DNA from: Pseudomonadota bacterium
Lineage (GTDB): Bacteria > Pseudomonadota > Gammaproteobacteria > JAKAQQ01
Assembly (NCBI GenBank): GCA_021798115.1
Contig: JAJZYM010000001.1
Span: 170,421 to 234,420, forward strand
Reading direction: 5' to 3'
DNA: 64,000 nucleotides
The position numbers and the translations under genes are program-made. Below are positions 28,999-37,563 of this stretch, one piece after another. The notes beneath the pieces are model-generated. The model saw only the letters and a program-made list of their open reading frames with translations. It had not been told where the DNA came from and ran no database searches. Every line of letters starts with the position of its first letter. Within the stretch, counting starts at the first letter, position 1.

Positions 28999-29078
28999 GG
29001 GAAGGTCCCGGCAAGATTCGGCAATTCTAGCGCCGCCCCGCCTTCTGCCTCTTCCCCTCAGCGATTCCAACCACGGCG

Positions 29079-31124
29079 TCAGAGAAGCGTCTCGGGGTCC
29101 ATGAGTGCGCGCCAAGGTTGCCGGCGCCTCGCCTCTTCCCCTCCGAAACTTTCCTCCAGAGCCGCGATGACACGCCGCAACGTCTTGCGTCCGTCGGCCT
29201 GAAGAAGGAGGCGCGCGCGGGCACGCGCGCGACCCCGGGCGAACAGCGGGAGAGGACCGTACGCCGCAAGCGAGCCCTTCCCGTGCTTCTCCGCCTCGAC
29301 GCGGAGACGCTCGAGCGTCTCCCGAAGCGCCTCCCCGTCCGCACCGCTCGCTTCGATCAGCGCCCAGGCGGCGTAGGGCGGAAGCCGAGCCCGGCGGCGG
29401 AAGAGATCTTCAAAACGGGCATAGGCCGCGTAGGACCCCGTCAGAAGAACCCCCAGCGCTTCCTCGTCGACCCCCCGCGACTGCAGAAGAACCTCCGGGG
29501 CGAGCCCCCCCGTTCCCACAAGCCCGGCGGTCAGCACGTGGAGAGCCTGGGCGAAACGTTCACGGGCACGAAACTCCGGATTGGCGAGCGCCGCATCGGC
29601 ATCGGCCACCAGGAGGAGACTCGCGGGTGATGAGGCGAGAGCGTGCTGTAGGCGACGGGCTCCCACGAGGATCGAAGCTCCGTCGGGCCCCACGCCCCGG
29701 CGTCCCGCCTCAAACGAGCAAACGGTCTCCTCGGGAAATCGCAGACGAAGGACATGCGTCAGACGTTCGATCCCTCCTCCGCGCGCGCGCAAGGGGCCCG
29801 CGCAGGACGGGCACAGCGACGGAAGACTTTCGCGCCACCCGCAATGCGGGCAGAGGAGAGCGTCCAGGCTGAGATGAACCGCCGCATCCGCCCCGCAGCG
29901 GAGGCAGCGCGCGGTCCAGCCGCAGGCCGGACAGACGAGAGAACGCGCGTAGCCCCGCCTGTTGAGATAGACGGCTACCCGTCCGCCCGCCTCGAGATGG
30001 CGGGCCACCGCGTCCAAGGCCGCCGCGCTCAGGCCGCCCACGGTTCCGGGTCGCCGCGGGTCGACCCTCCGGAACACCGGACGAGACCGCGGAAGTGGAC
30101 TCGCCCGGCGCACCAGACGGGCGTAGCGCCGAAGACGGAGGTTCCTCACCGTCTCGAGCGAAGGCGTCGTTGAGGCCAAGACCACCCGGGCGTTGGCGAA
30201 TCGGGCCCGAACGACGGCGAGGTCGCGGGCGTGGTAGGGAACTTGCCCTTCCTGACGGTAGGCGCTCTCGTGCTCTTCATCCACGACGAAAAGCCCGAGA
30301 TCGACTCGTGGAAGGAAGACCGCCGAGCGTAGACCCACCAAAGCGGGACAAAGTCCCCGGGCCGCGTCCTGCCAAAGACGCGCCTTGTCGCGCTCGGGAA
30401 GATCCCCATGGTAGAAGAGGGCGGGAAGCCCGTCCGCCCGCAGCGCCGCCAGGATCTCCTCAGCACGCACCGCATCGGGGGCGAGGACGAGAACGCTTCG
30501 CCCGCGGCGGAGGGTGGCAGCACCGGCCTCCCGGTAAAACGCGAGCCGTTCCTGTCTGCCCTCGTCAAGGAAGACCGGCAAGCCCGGACGCTCTTCCTGG
30601 AGCGAAGCGAGAAATCTCTCGGCCGTCAGGGCGTGTGGCCCCAAGCGTTCTTCATCCTTCGCATCTCCCTCCGCCTGGCACGAAGCAGGCCTACCCTCGC
30701 GCGGGGCCACACGGAAGGACTGCCCCTCCTCCCCGGTCCCACGCGGTACACCCCGACCCAAACGTCGCAGCCCCGGAGGAAGAGCGAGACGAACGAAATC
30801 GCCTGGTGGAACGCGGTAATAGTCGGCAGCCCAGAGAACGAGGCGGAGGACCTCGGGGCTCCAGAGGGGGACTCCGTCGAGCGCCCGGACCACGGGCCTC
30901 AGACGCCCGGGCGGGGGATCCCGATCCCCTCCTCCAACCGAAAGAACCACCCCAACCCGCCTCGAGCGGCCGAGTGGGACCTCGACGCGCAGGCCGGGGA
31001 CAGCAACACCCAGCGTCTCCTCTGGCCAAAGATAAGTCAGGGGGCCCGATATACCCCACGGCAGGAGAACCCGCACCGGGTAGGCCACGGGTGCGGCCCC
31101 GGAGGGGGATGTGTCAACCGTCAC
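29079..31124 (-). CDS. priA: PriA-like primosomal protein with degenerate helicase motifs
   Basis: Replication-restart protein PriA, 681 residues in one uninterrupted frame. The N-terminal 3'-DNA-binding domain, the DEEH box (VVDEEHESAYRQE, residues 282-285), YHARDLA, and eight zinc-binding cysteines in four CxxC pairs (about residues 398-441) are retained. The Walker A site (normally GVTGSGKT) is replaced near residues 184-196 by DEGRQERLAF. Motif V (normally GTQMLAKG) reads GARRLQHA (about 488-495), and motif VI lacks the arginine-rich QVAGRAGR. ATP-driven unwinding is therefore unlikely, while DNA and DnaB-loader interactions may remain. It is separated from argS by 80 bases. Confidence 0.9.
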   Translation of the reverse strand: MTVDTSPSGAAPVAYPVRVLLPWGISGPLTYLWPEETLGVAVPGLRVEVPLGRSRRVGVVLSVGGGDRDPPPGRLRPVVRALDGVPLWSPEVLRLVLWAADYYRVPPGDFVRLALPPGLRRLGRGVPRGTGEEGQSFRVAPREGRPASCQAEGDAKDEERLGPHALTAERFLASLQEERPGLPVFLDEGRQERLAFYREAGAATLRRGRSVLVLAPDAVRAEEILAALRADGLPALFYHGDLPERDKARLWQDAARGLCPALVGLRSAVFLPRVDLGLFVVDEEHESAYRQEGQVPYHARDLAVVRARFANARVVLASTTPSLETVRNLRLRRYARLVRRASPLPRSRPVFRRVDPRRPGTVGGLSAAALDAVARHLEAGGRVAVYLNRRGYARSLVCPACGWTARCLRCGADAAVHLSLDALLCPHCGWRESLPSLCPSCAGPLRARGGGIERLTHVLRLRFPEETVCSFEAGRRGVGPDGASILVGARRLQHALASSPASLLLVADADAALANPEFRARERFAQALHVLTAGLVGTGGLAPEVLLQSRGVDEEALGVLLTGSYAAYARFEDLFRRRARLPPYAAWALIEASGADGEALRETLERLRVEAEKHGKGSLAAYGPLPLFARGRARARARLLLQADGRKTLRRVIAALEESFGGEEARRRQPWRALMDPETLL

Positions 31125-31186
31125 GGGCCAAGCGCGTTATGCTTGATGGTGGATCCTCTCGTGACCGCTCGCCGAGTACATCGTCC

Positions 31187-31792
31187 ATGATACCTTCCGT
31201 CGACGTCGCTTCCCCCGGCTTTGCCTGGAAAAGGCGGGATGCCCTTTCCCGCCGCCGACTCCGCGAGGATCTCGAGGCTTTTTTCCGCAACCACGAAAAA
31301 AAGGCTCTTCGCCTCGCCCGTTTCACGCTCGGTGAACGTGAGGATGCGCTCGACGCGGTCCAGGAAGCGATGACCCGCCTCGTGCGCTCCTACGCCGAAC
31401 GCCCCCAGGAAGAGTGGGCACCGCTTTTCTATCGGATCCTGCACAACACTGTCCACGACATCCTTCGCCGGCGACAGCGTCGGCGGACCCTGCCGCTCGC
31501 GTTCCTCGCCGGCGAACAGGAGGGCCAGGAAGCGCCCGCCGAGATCGCCGATCCCGCGGCCATCGACCCTCTCGACGCCTGCGTGCGCGAAGAATTGGCC
31601 ACCCGCCTCTCGGCCGCCCTCGTCCGGCTGCCGCGTCGCCAGCGCGAAGCCTTTGCACTGCGCATTCTGGGCGAGGCCGACGTCGCCACGACCGCCCGCA
31701 GCATGGGCTGTTCGGCAGGGAGCGTTAAAACCCACCTTTCCCGGGCGATGGACGCTCTTCGTCGCGATCTCCGAAGCGATGGCGCATCCTGA
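31187..31792 (+). CDS. ECF-type RNA polymerase sigma factor
   Basis: A 201-residue sigma70-family factor. Region 2 is LARFTLGEREDALDAVQEAMTRLVRSYA (landmark near residues 45-72), followed by a linker, and region 4 reads LPRRQREAFALR and SAGSVKTHLSRAMDALRR. The ATG at 31187 is chosen over an upstream one because the added residues look unrelated. It overlaps the next small membrane-protein gene by 14 bases. Targets are unknown; genes in this position in other proteobacteria accompany a DUF3106 protein, as here. Confidence 0.85.
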   Translation: MIPSVDVASPGFAWKRRDALSRRRLREDLEAFFRNHEKKALRLARFTLGEREDALDAVQEAMTRLVRSYAERPQEEWAPLFYRILHNTVHDILRRRQRRRTLPLAFLAGEQEGQEAPAEIADPAAIDPLDACVREELATRLSAALVRLPRRQREAFALRILGEADVATTARSMGCSAGSVKTHLSRAMDALRRDLRSDGAS

Positions 31793-32111
31793 ACGTCCCG
31801 CTCCGGACGAGGATCCCCGGCTCCCTGCCGACGACGGGGACGACGAGCGTGAACTCACCCGCCGGCGTGCACAGGCCCTGGCCGTCCTCGATGAGCGGAA
31901 AGTTCGCCGCTTCTGGCCCCCGCTCGTCCCGATCCTGGTGATTCTCGCGATCTGGCTGGCGCTGGAAGGAACGCAACCCGTTCATCCCCATGTCCGAATC
32001 ATTCCTCTCCACGGGTACGAGGTTGTCTTGACCGGCCCGTCCTCGCCCGCGTTCTACCGCCGGCTGCGTTTCTACCGGTGGCTCGCCCGTGACGAGAAAC
32101 CGCGTTCATGA
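31779..32111 (+). CDS. small single-pass membrane protein next to the sigma factor
   Basis: A 110-residue protein with an acidic N-terminus, one helix at about residues 47-63 and a short C-terminal part on the other side. Its start lies within the end of the sigma gene and its end overlaps the DUF3106 gene, so the three are coupled. It may act as an anti-sigma-like membrane partner; that is inferred from context only. I recognise no zinc-binding motif of classical anti-sigma factors. Confidence 0.6.
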   Translation: MAHPERPAPDEDPRLPADDGDDERELTRRRAQALAVLDERKVRRFWPPLVPILVILAIWLALEGTQPVHPHVRIIPLHGYEVVLTGPSSPAFYRRLRFYRWLARDEKPRS

Positions 32112-32664
32112 GACGGGCGATTCGCACTCGCCCCTGAAGAGATCGCGGAAACCCTGTTTCCGACGCTCCCGACTCCTCGGCGTCGGCCTGAGCCTTGTTC
32201 TCCTCACCGCTCCTACCGCTTTCGCCCGACCGGGAGCTCCCCTCCGCTGGAGGAATCTTCCTCCTCGGGCCCGTCGGGTCCTGCACCCTTTTGCCCCGCG
32301 CTGGCGTCACCTCCCACCCGCGCGGCGGCGGCGGCTACTGCGCGCAGCCCGTCGCTGGCTCAGATTTCCGCCCGCACGAAGAAAAGAGATGATGAAGCGC
32401 CTGCGTGCCTGGCGTCGTCTTCCGCCCCGCCTGCGTCGGCGACTGTGGAATCGCTACCGCACTTTCCGCCGTCTCCCACCCGCCGAAAGGCAGCGTATCC
32501 TGCACGCCTACCGCCTCTTCCGCCGCCTCCCACCTTGGAAACGGCGCGCGCTCCTGAGACGCTGGAAGCACCGCCACCGCCGAGGGGGGCCGGGGCGGGA
32601 TCAAAGTCTCGTCCGATATCTTCCCGTCCTGCGCATCCGCTCGCGAGCCCCGGGATCGTCTTGA
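32089..32664 (+). CDS. DUF3106-like arginine-rich repeat protein
   Basis: A 191-residue exported protein with an N-terminal hydrophobic segment (about residues 29-46) ending AFA. Residues 54-161 are six consecutive 18-residue repeats of the form W/F-R-x-L-P-P-x-x-R-R-x-L-x-x-x-x-x-x, with an aromatic first residue and a near-invariant LPP or FPP. This is the DUF3106 pattern, but far richer in arginine than usual. The start is a GTG overlapping the previous gene. With the sigma factor and the small membrane protein it forms a probable envelope-stress unit; its function is unknown. Confidence 0.7.
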   Translation: MTRNRVHETGDSHSPLKRSRKPCFRRSRLLGVGLSLVLLTAPTAFARPGAPLRWRNLPPRARRVLHPFAPRWRHLPPARRRRLLRAARRWLRFPPARRKEMMKRLRAWRRLPPRLRRRLWNRYRTFRRLPPAERQRILHAYRLFRRLPPWKRRALLRRWKHRHRRGGPGRDQSLVRYLPVLRIRSRAPGSS

Positions 32665-32685
32665 GGCCCGTGCTAGGCTGAGGGC

Positions 32686-33870
32686 ATGAAACGCACGTCC
32701 CGGCCAAGATTTCCACTGCAGGCCGGCTTGGCCCTGGGAATGGTCTTGGTTCTGGCCGCACCCGCTCTTGCGAGCCCGCCGGCCGCAGCGCGTCTCTCCC
32801 ACCTCGAAAGGCGCATGGGTGTTCTCCGCCGCACGCTTGCACGCGAGAGGAAGACACGGGCGCAGATCCGGATGCTCCTTGTCCGGACGCGGCGCGAAAT
32901 CCGCGGGGTGCGGGCCGCCCTCTCCCGCCTGGAGGCGCAGGAGACGACTCTCTCCCGCCGTACGCGGACCCTCGAACGGCAGCAATCGGCCGCGCGGGCC
33001 GCTCTTGCGGCCCGCCGCGGTGATTTCGCCCTCCTCGCCCGCACGCGTTACGTGCTTGGCCCAGAGGCACGCCTGCATCTTCTCCTCGACACTCTTCGCC
33101 ATCCCGGGCGTGACACACGCCTCCTTGCCGACTTTGGAATTCTTGCAGCACGCGAGGAACGACGCCTCGCGATTCTCCGTGCGTCCGTCACACGCCTCGT
33201 CCTTCTGCTCGGCCGGCTGAGGGCACGCGAGCTCGAACTCGCCTCAGTCCGAGCGCGCAAAACGACCCAACTCCTCCACCTCGCGGCCGTGCATGCGCAA
33301 CGACACGCGCTGCTCGCCGCCCTGCAAGGGAAAATCACGCGCCACGGCGCGCTTCTCAACCTCCTCCTCGCGCGCGCGCGAGTGCTTTCGGGTCTCCTCG
33401 GCCGCCTCGACCACGCCCTGCAAACGATTCCCTGGGCGTCGGGTGTCCCTCTCGCGTTCCCGCGCCTCCGCGGGGCTCTCCCCTGGCCAGCCCAGGGGCG
33501 ACTGGTCCGTGTCTTCGGCCAACCCCACGCCTCGGGCGTGGGCGTCTGGCACGGTGTTCTGATCGCCGCCCCACGCGGGACCCCCGTCTATGCGGTCGCA
33601 CACGGGCGCGTCGTGTTCGCCGGATGGATGCCCTACTTTGGCCTTCTCCTCGTGGTCTACCAAGGGCGGGGCTATTACACGATCTACGCTCACGAATCGG
33701 TGGTCTACCGCCGGGTTGGGGACTGGGTGAACACGGGCGCGCTTCTGGGCAGCGTCGGTCGAAGCGGAGGGGCACGGCGCCCCGCGCTTTATTTCGCCAT
33801 CCGCCGTGGAGGCCGAGTCCTCGACCCCCTGCACTGGCTCACGCCCGCGCTCCCGTCAACGAACGGCTAG
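32686..33870 (+). CDS. envC: murein hydrolase activator EnvC
   Basis: A 394-residue periplasmic protein. The signal peptide ends ALAS (about residue 29), followed by a long coiled-coil (about residues 35-260) and a C-terminal LytM domain. The LytM zinc ligands are not conserved, as in E. coli EnvC: it activates amidases at the septum instead of cutting peptidoglycan itself. RPALYFAIRRGG near the end matches the EnvC family ending. It is 21 bases after the DUF3106-like gene. Confidence 0.9.
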   Translation: MKRTSRPRFPLQAGLALGMVLVLAAPALASPPAAARLSHLERRMGVLRRTLARERKTRAQIRMLLVRTRREIRGVRAALSRLEAQETTLSRRTRTLERQQSAARAALAARRGDFALLARTRYVLGPEARLHLLLDTLRHPGRDTRLLADFGILAAREERRLAILRASVTRLVLLLGRLRARELELASVRARKTTQLLHLAAVHAQRHALLAALQGKITRHGALLNLLLARARVLSGLLGRLDHALQTIPWASGVPLAFPRLRGALPWPAQGRLVRVFGQPHASGVGVWHGVLIAAPRGTPVYAVAHGRVVFAGWMPYFGLLLVVYQGRGYYTIYAHESVVYRRVGDWVNTGALLGSVGRSGGARRPALYFAIRRGGRVLDPLHWLTPALPSTNG

Positions 33871-33880
33871 ACTGAGCGCC

Positions 33881-34636
33881 ATGACCTCCGCCCCTGCGTC
33901 CGACGAGACTCCTGTTGCTCTTGTCACCGGGAGCGCTCGCCGCCTTGGTGCGAGCATCGTCCGCGCACTCCATGCACGGGGGTTCCGGGTCGCCATCCAC
34001 CACAGGTCCTCGTCGAATGACGCCCGCCGGCTGGCCGAAGAGCTCGACCGATCACGAGCGGGAAGCGCCGCCGTTTTCCGTGCCGATCTTCTTGATTTGA
34101 CGGCCGTCCGTGCGCTGCCCGAGGAGATTCTCGAGCGGTGGGGACGACTCGACGTTCTGGTCAACAACGCGTCGAGTTTCTACCCCACCCCTCTCGGGAG
34201 CATCGACGAGCAGACGTGGAACGATCTCATCGGAACGAATCTCAAGGCGCCCGTCTTCCTCGCACAGTCGGCGCGGGAAGCTTTGGCACGGGACGGCGGG
34301 TCGATTGTCAATCTCATCGACATCCACGCCCGTCGGCCGCTTCGGGAGCACATCGTCTACGGTGTTGCCAAGGCCGGCCTCGAAATGCTCACCCGTACGC
34401 TGGCCCGTGAACTCGCCCCCCGGATCCGGGTCAACGGCGTGGCCCCGGGCGCCATCCTCTGGCAAGAAGGGCTCAAGGATGAAAGCATCAAACGGCAGGT
34501 GCTGCGCCAGATTCCCCTCGGACGACTCGGGACCGCCGAAGACGTGGCAGCGGCTGTCGTCTTTCTCGTCTGCGACGCACCGTACGTGACGGGGCACATC
34601 CTCACCGTCGACGGCGGCCGCAGCATCGGCTGGTGA
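33881..34636 (+). CDS. folM: pteridine reductase / FolM-like short-chain dehydrogenase
   Basis: A 251-residue short-chain dehydrogenase. The cofactor motif TGSARRLG, with arginine in place of the usual glycine, marks the pteridine-reductase and FolM group that reduces dihydrofolate or dihydromonapterin using NADPH. The NNAS motif and the catalytic YGVAK are present. It converges with folB, another pterin gene, which supports the role. Confidence 0.85.
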   Translation: MTSAPASDETPVALVTGSARRLGASIVRALHARGFRVAIHHRSSSNDARRLAEELDRSRAGSAAVFRADLLDLTAVRALPEEILERWGRLDVLVNNASSFYPTPLGSIDEQTWNDLIGTNLKAPVFLAQSAREALARDGGSIVNLIDIHARRPLREHIVYGVAKAGLEMLTRTLARELAPRIRVNGVAPGAILWQEGLKDESIKRQVLRQIPLGRLGTAEDVAAAVVFLVCDAPYVTGHILTVDGGRSIGW

Positions 34637-34658
34637 GCCCCCACCCGTCTCCGGGCTC
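34635..34658. terminator. short hairpin between folM and folB
   Basis: GAGCCC and GGGCTC pair around a 12-base loop in the 23-base gap between the converging stops. It lacks a T tract. Confidence 0.3.
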
Positions 34659-34659
34659 C

Positions 34660-35022
34660 TCAGCCGGTGCGGCGCCGTTCGAGCACGACCCCGACCGTGC
34701 GGGCGTGGCGGACGGCGCCGGGCTTCTCGAGCACGATGCGGACGGCGCGCACCGCCGGTTCCTCGAGGACGAGCCGTGCCGTCTCCTCGGCTACCCGTTC
34801 GATGAGCCCGTAGCTTTCGCTTTCGATTCGATTCTGGATCCGTTCGCAAAGCGCACGGTAATCGACGGTGTCCTGCAGCTCATCGCTTGCCGCCGCGGGG
34901 GCGAGATCGACTTCGAACTCGAGATCGAGCACGAGGGTCTGGCGGATCGGGCGCTCGTAATCGTGGACGCCGATCACGGTGCGGACGAGGAGGCCGCGGA
35001 CGAAGATCCGGTCAGGCGGCAC
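34660..35022 (-). CDS. folB: dihydroneopterin aldolase
   Basis: Cleaves or epimerises dihydroneopterin in folate synthesis. DRIFVRGLLVRTVIGVHDYER and the later TVDYRALCERI are the FolB signature; the last part VRIVLEKPGAV is also typical. The GTG at 35022 is chosen since GAGG lies five bases upstream, giving 120 residues, the usual length. It then overlaps the tsaD stop by 11 bases, the common tsaD-folB arrangement. Confidence 0.92.
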   Translation of the reverse strand: MPPDRIFVRGLLVRTVIGVHDYERPIRQTLVLDLEFEVDLAPAAASDELQDTVDYRALCERIQNRIESESYGLIERVAEETARLVLEEPAVRAVRIVLEKPGAVRHARTVGVVLERRRTG

Positions 35023-36064
35023 GAAGACCTCGCAGGGCGGGAGGGCCAAGCTCGACAAGGGGCCAGCGCGCCCGTGCCCAGGGATGCGCTGATTCGGACG
35101 GACGACGCGCATCGTTGCAACGCAGGGACGCGAGAGCGGCGATCATTGCGGCGTTGTCGGTCGAGAGCTGAGGCGGGGGCACGTGGAGAGACACTCCATC
35201 GGTCTTCGCGGCCCGGGCGAGAGACGCACGCAGGCGCCGGTTGGCGCTCACTCCGCCCACGAGGACCACGCGGTCAAGGCGACGGGAGCGCCAGGCCCGC
35301 CGGGTTTTTGCCACGAGGACGTCGACCACCGCTTCCTCGAACGCGAGGGCGGCGTCGGCACGATCCTCCGCCGCGATCTCCGGACGGGTCTCAAGCCAGC
35401 GCCGTACCGCGGTCTTGAGCCCGCTGAAACTCAGAGCGTAGCCTGCGGCATGAAGAAGAGGCCTCGGAAAGACGACCCTTCCGGGCCGTCCGCTCTCGGC
35501 GAGGCGGGAGACGGCCGGCCCACCCGGATAACCGAGCCCGAGGAGCTGGGCAACTTTGTCAAACGCCTCCCCCGCGGCGTCGTCACGCGTCGCACCGAGA
35601 ACCTCGTAGCGGCCGAGGCCGTGCACGTGGACGAGGAGACTGTGTCCACCCGAGACCACGAGACCAAGAAACGGGCAATGGGCGGGCAGGCTCCCCGGCC
35701 GGTCGAGGAACGCCGAGACGAGGTGCCCTTCGATGTGATGGACCCCGAGGAGCGTCTTGCGCCAGCCGTAGGCCAGACCGTGCGCCAGCGCGGCGCCGGT
35801 GAGCAGCGCTCCGACGAGCCCCGGCCCGCGGGTGTAGGCGACGAGCCCGAGGGCTGAAGGATCGGTTTCCGTGTCGGTGAGGAGAGTGTCGACGAGCGTC
35901 AGGAGTCTCCGGGCATGATCGCGCGAGGCCAGCTCCGGGACCACCCCTCCGTGAGGAGCGTGAAGAAGCGTCTGCGAGTGGCGCCGCTCGGCGACGACCC
36001 CGCCCTCCCCGTGGAGAGCCACAGCCGTGTCGTCACAGGAGGATTCGATCGCGAGCACAAGCAT
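35012..36064 (-). CDS. tsaD: tRNA N6-threonylcarbamoyladenosine synthase subunit TsaD
   Basis: Transfers the threonylcarbamoyl group to A37 of ANN-decoding tRNAs. The start MLVLAIESSCDDTAVAL, the iron-binding motif HIEGH near residue 110, SGGHSLLV and the GGVSANRRLR segment are family landmarks. Length 350 matches. It is followed by folB and is divergent from mshA across a 474-bp gap. Confidence 0.96.
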   Translation of the reverse strand: MLVLAIESSCDDTAVALHGEGGVVAERRHSQTLLHAPHGGVVPELASRDHARRLLTLVDTLLTDTETDPSALGLVAYTRGPGLVGALLTGAALAHGLAYGWRKTLLGVHHIEGHLVSAFLDRPGSLPAHCPFLGLVVSGGHSLLVHVHGLGRYEVLGATRDDAAGEAFDKVAQLLGLGYPGGPAVSRLAESGRPGRVVFPRPLLHAAGYALSFSGLKTAVRRWLETRPEIAAEDRADAALAFEEAVVDVLVAKTRRAWRSRRLDRVVLVGGVSANRRLRASLARAAKTDGVSLHVPPPQLSTDNAAMIAALASLRCNDARRPSESAHPWARARWPLVELGPPALRGLRAA

Positions 36065-36538
36065 GGGGACTCCGAGACAGGGCCCCGTGGTTCACCCCGC
36101 GGACAACCAACACGTCCGGGGCAAGACCGAAACAGGGAAGCGGCCAACCGCGCGTCAAGACGTTACGTATATTAGATCAAGGCTTCGAGAACATCCCGAC
36201 AGGGGTCGGGAATTCGACGCTCTCACCCCCAGGGAGGAGGGACGGATCGTCGGCAGGATCAACATCACCAAGGGGCGGCAGCATCGGATAGGGATCCCCG
36301 TCGTGAGCTCTGGGGAAGTCTTAAAGTGCGTCTGGCGGGAACACTCCCTGGTCGGACAGAAGCTTGTCGCGTCGGAGGAGTGGGAACCCCATCGCGGACC
36401 GGCGATCCGGGTCACGGAGTCGACGGAAGGCCGTTTTTTCGCGATGAGCGGTATCCGGATGAGGCCAACACTCGGGAATCGCAAGGGAATCTGCCCTATA
36501 CTAACAGTCCCTTACAGTCATCTCCCAGGGGGGTAACC
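36065..36538. other. divergent intergenic region upstream of mshA, 474 bp
   Basis: Open frames here lack ribosome sites and protein-like composition. Near mshA there is a -10-like TATACT (36497-36502) without a recognisable -35, and a G-rich ribosome site at about 36527-36533. I saw no tRNA, no sigma54 element and no repeat. The length is notable in so compact a chromosome and leaves room for regulator binding. Confidence 0.4.
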
Positions 36539-36949
36539 ATGCATTCCAGCAACCGCAACGCGAGCGGATTTACGCTCATCGAACTCGTGATGGTCATCGT
36601 CATCCTCGGGATTCTCGCCGCCATCGCGATCCCGAAGTTCATTGATCTCAGCACCCAGGCCAATGCCGCCGCGCTTCAGGGTGTCGTGGGCGCGGTCGAA
36701 TCCGCGAGCGCCATCAACTACGCGGCCGCCGATGCCGGTAGCCCGAGCGCCACCTCGACGGCCGGAGCCACGTGCTCGAATCTCCTCGAGGGGACTCCGA
36801 GCATTCTCCAGCAGCCTCTCGACTCCACGAAGTACACCGTCACCGGCACGGTCTCGAGCACCGTGGGAACCAACAGCCCCTGCACCATCACCCAAACCGC
36901 GAGCGGAAACTCCACGAGCGCGTACGTCATTGCCGTCGACGTCCCCTGA
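36539..36949 (+). CDS. mshA: MSHA major pilin-like type IV prepilin
   Basis: A 136-residue type IVa prepilin. The ten-residue leader ends in glycine, cleavage precedes phenylalanine 11, and glutamate 15 gives the Glu5 of the mature chain (G/FTLIE). The hydrophobic helix runs to about residue 32, and IPKFIDLSTQAN follows as in MshA. A cysteine pair at 79 and 115 probably forms the D-region disulfide. It opens the pilin block, with its own long upstream region. Confidence 0.88.
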   Translation: MHSSNRNASGFTLIELVMVIVILGILAAIAIPKFIDLSTQANAAALQGVVGAVESASAINYAAADAGSPSATSTAGATCSNLLEGTPSILQQPLDSTKYTVTGTVSSTVGTNSPCTITQTASGNSTSAYVIAVDVP

Positions 36950-37074
36950 CCCTCGCCGCGGACGATGCGCCGCGGGCAGTCTCGGGATCAAGCCCGTGCG
37001 GGGGAGCTCCTTGCCAGGAACCTCCTGCACGGGCCAGGCGATCAGGGAACGGTGATCGGCGGGCGGCTGATCCC

Positions 37075-37563
37075 ATGGGACAGGCCCGAAGAGGGGAGGG
37101 GAAGCAGCGCGAAGCGGGTGTGACGCTCATCGAGCTCGTCCTTGTGATCCTCCTGATCGGCATCCTCTCGGTTGTGGTGCTCCCCCGCCTCTTCGATCTT
37201 GGAACCTTCACGGCCCACGGCACTTTCGATACCGTCGAGGCCGCACTCCGATACGCACGCAAGGAAGCCTATGCGAGTGAATGCCCGGTCACCGTCACAC
37301 TCTCGCGCGGGGCTCTCACGCTCACCCAGAACCAGAAGTGCACGTCGGGACCGAAGATCCCCGTCCCGGCGCCGTCCGGAGGGGCTGCCTACAGCGTCTC
37401 CATCCCCTCCGGGACGAATGTGGTTTTTCAACCCGCGGGGCCGATTGTCTTCGACGCCCTCGGCGGGGTCGGCACTGCGGTCACGGTGGACGTGAGCGGG
37501 GGGGGATTCAGCGGGACCCTCACCGTGAACGCTCCGAGTGGTTTTGTGAGCGGCTCCCCATGA
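37075..37563 (+). CDS. mshC: MSHA minor pilin MshC-like
   Basis: A 162-residue prepilin with a 15-residue leader and a cleavage site G/VTLIE. The helix is followed by a small beta domain with a cysteine pair. Position after the major pilin and before mshD matches MshC. The gap of 125 bases from mshA is the largest in this block and may allow differential expression. The ATG is a reasonable start; the stop overlaps mshD. Confidence 0.78.
   Translation: MGQARRGEGKQREAGVTLIELVLVILLIGILSVVVLPRLFDLGTFTAHGTFDTVEAALRYARKEAYASECPVTVTLSRGALTLTQNQKCTSGPKIPVPAPSGGAAYSVSIPSGTNVVFQPAGPIVFDALGGVGTAVTVDVSGGGFSGTLTVNAPSGFVSGSP

Noticed and set aside
29079-31124. Frameshifts as the reason for missing PriA motifs
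   Set aside because: The frame is open throughout, and conserved segments before, between and after the lost motifs lie in the same frame.
30095-31186. Long plus-strand open frame preceding the sigma factor
   Set aside because: It is antisense to priA, has a proline- and arginine-rich low-complexity translation and no ribosome site; the sigma-factor similarity begins only near 31187.
32686-33870. Missing zinc ligands in the LytM domain as a sign of decay
   Set aside because: EnvC is known to have a degenerate LytM domain and to act as an amidase activator.
36155-36484. Possible small gene on the minus strand in the pre-mshA gap
   Set aside because: No ribosome site, no family resemblance, and composition unlike the genome's proteins.
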